Source: Nocardia carnea
GTDB lineage: Bacteria; Actinomycetota; Actinomycetes; Mycobacteriales; Mycobacteriaceae
Assembly (NCBI RefSeq): GCF_029868855.1
Contig: NZ_JARWOV010000063.1
Location: forward strand, 1-64,000
Length of the DNA: 64,000 nt
Direction: 5' to 3'
The notes beneath the pieces were generated by a model. That model made no database searches and was not told the origin of the DNA. It saw only the letters and a list, made by a program, of their open reading frames with translations. A program made the translations under genes and the position numbers. The stretch's first letter is position 1. Each line of letters begins with the position of its first letter. This document shows positions 61,174 through 64,000 of the stretch, in pieces.

Positions 61174-61581
61174 TCAGAAGACCTCGGCCGAGAACCCATC
61201 GGCGTCGCGGACCCGGAATATATCGTGGAGCACGGTGGTGACGATGTGCACGATCTGCTCGCGATCGAGTCGGGCTTCGTCCGGGCGTAATTCGTAATTG
61301 GGCTCGCCCGCGACGAACCCCAGCTCGGACAGTAGTGCGAGCTCCCGCTCGGTGAACCCGGCCGGGCCGGTGGGGTTACGGCGGCGCAACCGCTGCACCA
61401 GCGTTCGGTGCCGCGGGCCTGCGGGGTCGGCAACCTCGAGATGGAAGACGCCCCGGGATTCGGCGAGCCATTGGACCGTGCCGGGCCCGGCGCTGATCAC
61501 CACCGTGCCGTGCCCGGTGTCGCCGCCGATCTCGATGGAACGGTCCACCAGGTCCCGGACTGCCACGCGTAAGGAGTGCAT
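61174..61581 (-). CDS. Hypothetical protein, 135 residues
   Basis: No family recognised with certainty. An alpha/beta pattern: VRDLVDRSIEIGGDTGHGTV, VVISAGPGTVQWLAESRGVF, LALLSELGFVAGEPNYEL and a C-terminal amphipathic helix ending in IVHIVTTVLHDIF. The general look recalls small secretion-chaperone-like or YbjN-like proteins of actinobacteria, but this is only an impression. No signal peptide. Lies 72 bp downstream of the LysR gene on the same strand. Confidence 0.6.
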   Translation of the reverse strand: MHSLRVAVRDLVDRSIEIGGDTGHGTVVISAGPGTVQWLAESRGVFHLEVADPAGPRHRTLVQRLRRRNPTGPAGFTERELALLSELGFVAGEPNYELRPDEARLDREQIVHIVTTVLHDIFRVRDADGFSAEVF

Positions 61582-61653
61582 GGTCGGAGTATGGATCGCC
61601 GCGACGAAACGCGACAGGGGCGAACTCGCCGAGCCGTGGTCGAGGCTGCGGCT

Positions 61654-62571
61654 CTACGCACTCTGTGGCGGGTCGCGTAGCCATTTGTTGTCTTCAGCGC
61701 AGCGACGGGCGGTGGCGAGGACGTTGGTGATGGCGGGTGAGGGATCGTTCGTGGGCCAGAGCACCGAGAGCTCCGCCGGGATCGGCGGATCGACGATATC
61801 GCGGAGAATGATGCCGGTACCGGTTTTCGCGGCATGTTCGGCGAACGAGGCAGGAGCCAAGCCGATCTCGCGTCCGCCGGCGAGCCGGGCGAGCATCGCG
61901 TACACCGGTGGTTCTTCGAACGCGCAGATCTCGGGCGAGAAACCGGCTTCGTGGAATGCGGCGACGATGCCGTCGTAGTAGGCCGGCGCGAGGTGGCGAG
62001 GGAACAGCAGCAGTGTCTCGTCGCGGAGGGCGGCCACCGGAATCCGCGGTGTGCCGGCGAGGCGGTGGCGAGTGCTGAGAAGTGCGGAAACGGGTTCTCT
62101 GCGCAGGATCTCGCCGGCGACCTTGTCGACGAGCTGCGGTGCGAGGGCGAGACCGATGTCCAGGTCGCCGGACCGGAGCCGTCCGGGAATCTCGGCGCTG
62201 AAGAACTCTCGAGCGTCGATCATCAGATCGGGGTGGTCCTCGCGGAGCGTATCCAGCAGTGTCGTGAGCGTGTCGAAGCCGGTGACCGGGGTGTAGCCCA
62301 GCCGGATCGTGGTCGCGATCCCGGACCCCGCCAGCCGGGTGAGCTGCACGGCCTGTTCCAGCGCCGCCAGTGCTTTCGGCGCTTCGCGAACCAGTGTCCG
62401 GCCTGCGGCAGTGAGCTGTACCTGCCGGTTCGAACGCACGAACAGCGGGGTTCCGAGAGTCTCCTCGAGTTTGCGGATCTGATGGCTCAGGGACGGCTGG
62501 GCGATGTAGAGACGGCCGGCCGCGCGGCCGAAGTGGAGTTCTTCGGCTACGGCCATGAAGTAGCGGAGCAA
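61654..62571 (-). CDS. LysR-family transcriptional regulator
   Basis: A 305-residue LysR protein: RYFMAVAEELHFGRAAGRLY, helix-turn-helix IAQPSLSHQIRKLEETLG, PLFVRSNRQVQLTAAGRTLV and a periplasmic-binding-like effector domain (IRLGYTPVTGFDTL, GDLDIGLALAP). TTG start is uncertain; the first residues LLRYF are normally residues 5-9 of LysR proteins. Divergent from the LLM gene at 62728, which it may control. Confidence 0.87.
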   Translation of the reverse strand: MLRYFMAVAEELHFGRAAGRLYIAQPSLSHQIRKLEETLGTPLFVRSNRQVQLTAAGRTLVREAPKALAALEQAVQLTRLAGSGIATTIRLGYTPVTGFDTLTTLLDTLREDHPDLMIDAREFFSAEIPGRLRSGDLDIGLALAPQLVDKVAGEILRREPVSALLSTRHRLAGTPRIPVAALRDETLLLFPRHLAPAYYDGIVAAFHEAGFSPEICAFEEPPVYAMLARLAGGREIGLAPASFAEHAAKTGTGIILRDIVDPPIPAELSVLWPTNDPSPAITNVLATARRCAEDNKWLRDPPQSA

Positions 62572-62727
62572 ACGCGGGCTGATATCGATAGACGAATCCT
62601 ATCGTTTCCTGGTCGAACAGGTCTTGGACGTCCGCTGGATGGTCACCGTACGGTCGTTTCCAGGCCACGGGGACACGACCTCGCACCGTGACGACGGACC
62701 CAACGAATGTCCCGAGGGAGTTCCAGG

Positions 62728-63789
62728 ATGGATGTTTCGCAGCTCGAGTTCGGAATCGACAGCTTCGGCGACCGCCCCCGCAACGACCGGGGTGAGATCG
62801 TCTCGCACGCGCAGGCGATCCGCGCCGCGGTGACCGAGGCGGTGCTCGCCGACGAGGTCGGCATCGACGTGGTCGCGCTGGGCGAGCACCACCGGCCGGA
62901 GTACGCGATCTCCAGCCCGGAAACGGTGCTGGCCGGTATCGCGACCGCCACGAAGCGCATCCGGCTCGCTTCCGGCGTGACGGTGCTGTCCTCGGACGAC
63001 CCGGTACGGGTCTTCCAGCGTTTTGCCACCGTGGACGCGCTCTCCGGCGGCCGCGCCGAGGTGATCCTCGGACGAGGTTCGTTCACCGAGTCGTTCCCAC
63101 TGTTCGGGTACGACCTGTCGGATTACGACGTGCTGTTCGAGGAGAAGATCGACCTGTTCCACCGGCTCCTGGACGAGACACCGGTCACCTGGCAGGGCAC
63201 CACCCGCGCCGCCCTGCACGATGCGGACGTGTATCCGAAAACCGAATCGGGACGTCTCGATACCTGGGTGGGGGTCGGCGGATCACCCCAGTCCGTTCTT
63301 CGCACCGCCCACTACGGGTTCGGGCTGATGCTCGCGATCATCGGCGGCGCTCCCGCCCGGTTCGCTCCCTTCATCGAGCTGTACCGGCGGGCGCACGAAC
63401 AACTCGGCACCACCCCACAGCCGGTCGGGATGCACTCACCCGGCCTCGTCGCCGACACGGACGAAGAGGCGAAAGAACTCTTCTACCCCGGGTATCGGGA
63501 GATCCGCGACCGTATCGGTGCGTTGCGCGGCTGGCCACCGCTGCGCCGGGAAGAATTCGACGCCGAGGTGGCGCACGGGTCGCTCTACGTCGGTTCGGCG
63601 GAAACGGTCGCGACCCGGATCGCCCAGGCGATCCGGGTGCTGGATGTGGGCCGGTTCGACATGATCTACTCGGCCGCCGGCACCGTTTCCGCCGCCGCCC
63701 GGCTACGTTCGGTCGAGCTGTACGGTACCCAGGTCATCCCGCGTGTCCGTGAGCTGCTGGCCGAACAGCCCACTTCCGTGGCGGGGTGA
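62728..63789 (+). CDS. LLM-class flavin-dependent oxidoreductase
   Basis: A 353-residue luciferase-like protein of the Atu2307/CE1758-like group: LEFGIDSFGDRPRNDRGE, DVVALGEHHRPEYAISSPET, SGGRAEVILGRGSFTESFPL and VGVGGSPQSVLRTAHYGFGL. It probably uses FMNH2 and oxygen or acts as a reductase; substrate unknown. ATG at 62728 with a GGGAG site; an upstream in-frame ATG adds seven residues. Divergent from a LysR regulator. Confidence 0.88.
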   Translation: MDVSQLEFGIDSFGDRPRNDRGEIVSHAQAIRAAVTEAVLADEVGIDVVALGEHHRPEYAISSPETVLAGIATATKRIRLASGVTVLSSDDPVRVFQRFATVDALSGGRAEVILGRGSFTESFPLFGYDLSDYDVLFEEKIDLFHRLLDETPVTWQGTTRAALHDADVYPKTESGRLDTWVGVGGSPQSVLRTAHYGFGLMLAIIGGAPARFAPFIELYRRAHEQLGTTPQPVGMHSPGLVADTDEEAKELFYPGYREIRDRIGALRGWPPLRREEFDAEVAHGSLYVGSAETVATRIAQAIRVLDVGRFDMIYSAAGTVSAAARLRSVELYGTQVIPRVRELLAEQPTSVAG

Positions 63790-63832
63790 CACGATGACCA
63801 CATCCTCGCCGCATCACCGAAAGGACAGCCGG

Positions 63833-64000
63833 ATGGCCGAGGGATTGATCGACAAGACCGGTGCGTCGGTGACGGTCGAGCTCGAAATCGCCGACCCGAT
63901 CAGCTCTTATACCGTGCGCCTTGCCGACGGGCCACCGGCCGGCAGGGCCGATTTCGTGGAATCGCCCGGAGCGGCCGCTGAGCGGATCTTTTTCCACACC
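63833..64000 (+). CDS. GNAT-family N-acetyltransferase-like protein, N-terminal part (runs off right edge)
   Basis: About 56 residues are visible. The pattern (a short strand ending SSYTVRLADGPPAGRADFVE, then ERIFFHT) resembles the small YjdJ-type GNAT proteins, which begin with a self-description strand pair followed by RxFxHTEV. ATG at 63833 has an AAAGGA site; ATG at 63794 is in frame without one. Too short for certainty. Confidence 0.55.
   Translation, partial: MAEGLIDKTGASVTVELEIADPISSYTVRLADGPPAGRADFVESPGAAAERIFFHT

Noticed and set aside
1..64000. CRISPR arrays, tRNA or rRNA genes, prophage genes
   Set aside because: No regularly spaced repeats, no tRNA-like cloverleaf with a CCA-proximal stem, and no phage structural or integrase genes were seen.

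Overview
The window is about 64 kb of very GC-rich DNA. It has overlapping start/stop codons, frequent GTG/TTG starts, F420/flavin LLM oxidoreductases, MTB12-like lipoproteins, many acyl-CoA dehydrogenases (ACADs) and TetR regulators. This points to a mycolic-acid actinomycete, most likely Nocardia or a close relative (Rhodococcus/Mycobacterium type). That is inferred from gene content only; there is no rRNA or tRNA gene to anchor it.

Nearly the whole window is a dense CoA-dependent catabolic island. It holds ten ACADs, five crotonases, two acyl-CoA ligases, three CoA-transferases, a thiolase, a thioesterase, three SDRs, two MDR reductases, a hydratase, a Rieske oxygenase and two complete branched-chain-amino-acid-type ABC importers. 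Layout: 1-2789 (minus) SDR, SnoaL, amine-dehydrogenase-like and TesB genes; 2838-5613 TetR facing ACAD and crotonase; 5805-7170 two MTB12-like lipoproteins; 7417-13180 (minus) CMD, Rieske, 115-aa protein, amidohydrolase, SnoaL, ACAD alpha, ACAD beta; 13525-22901 (plus) importer 1, ACAD, SDR, CoA-transferase, crotonase; 23241-25560 thiolase and ACAD; 25655-29018 an unknown gene, a short LLM gene and a frameshifted TPP enzyme; 29450-34203 importer 2; 34173-34856 (minus) type II lumazine synthase under an FMN riboswitch; 35094-39482 BASS transporter, LLM, RibD-C protein, quinone reductase, crotonase; 39546-40567 decayed IS200/IS605 element; 40564-42878 (minus) ACAD11-like ACAD and APH-type kinase; 42915 TetR; 43638-49196 two split ACAD pairs around a crotonase; 49347-50063 secreted phosphatase; 50257-54210 (minus) ligase, hydratase and AcuI-type reductase; 54384-60617 ligase/SDR diverging from two CoA-transferases and a crotonase; 60691-64000 a secreted protein, an unknown protein, LysR, LLM and a partial GNAT.

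Two short inverted repeats recur at promoters and divide the island into two putative regulons. Motif 1, GAGAAT-N3-ATTCTC, lies near tesB, TetR-1/ACAD, the CMD/Rieske operon (with a weaker copy towards importer 1), the ACAD11-like/TetR-2 pair and acuI. Motif 2, AATCCTTGTTAGGATT, lies upstream of importer 2, of the split-ACAD operon and of the second ligase operon. Each regulon therefore pairs one importer and one CoA ligase with its own beta-oxidation-like enzymes. This looks like two interleaved uptake-and-degradation pathways for unidentified, probably bulky or branched, acids.
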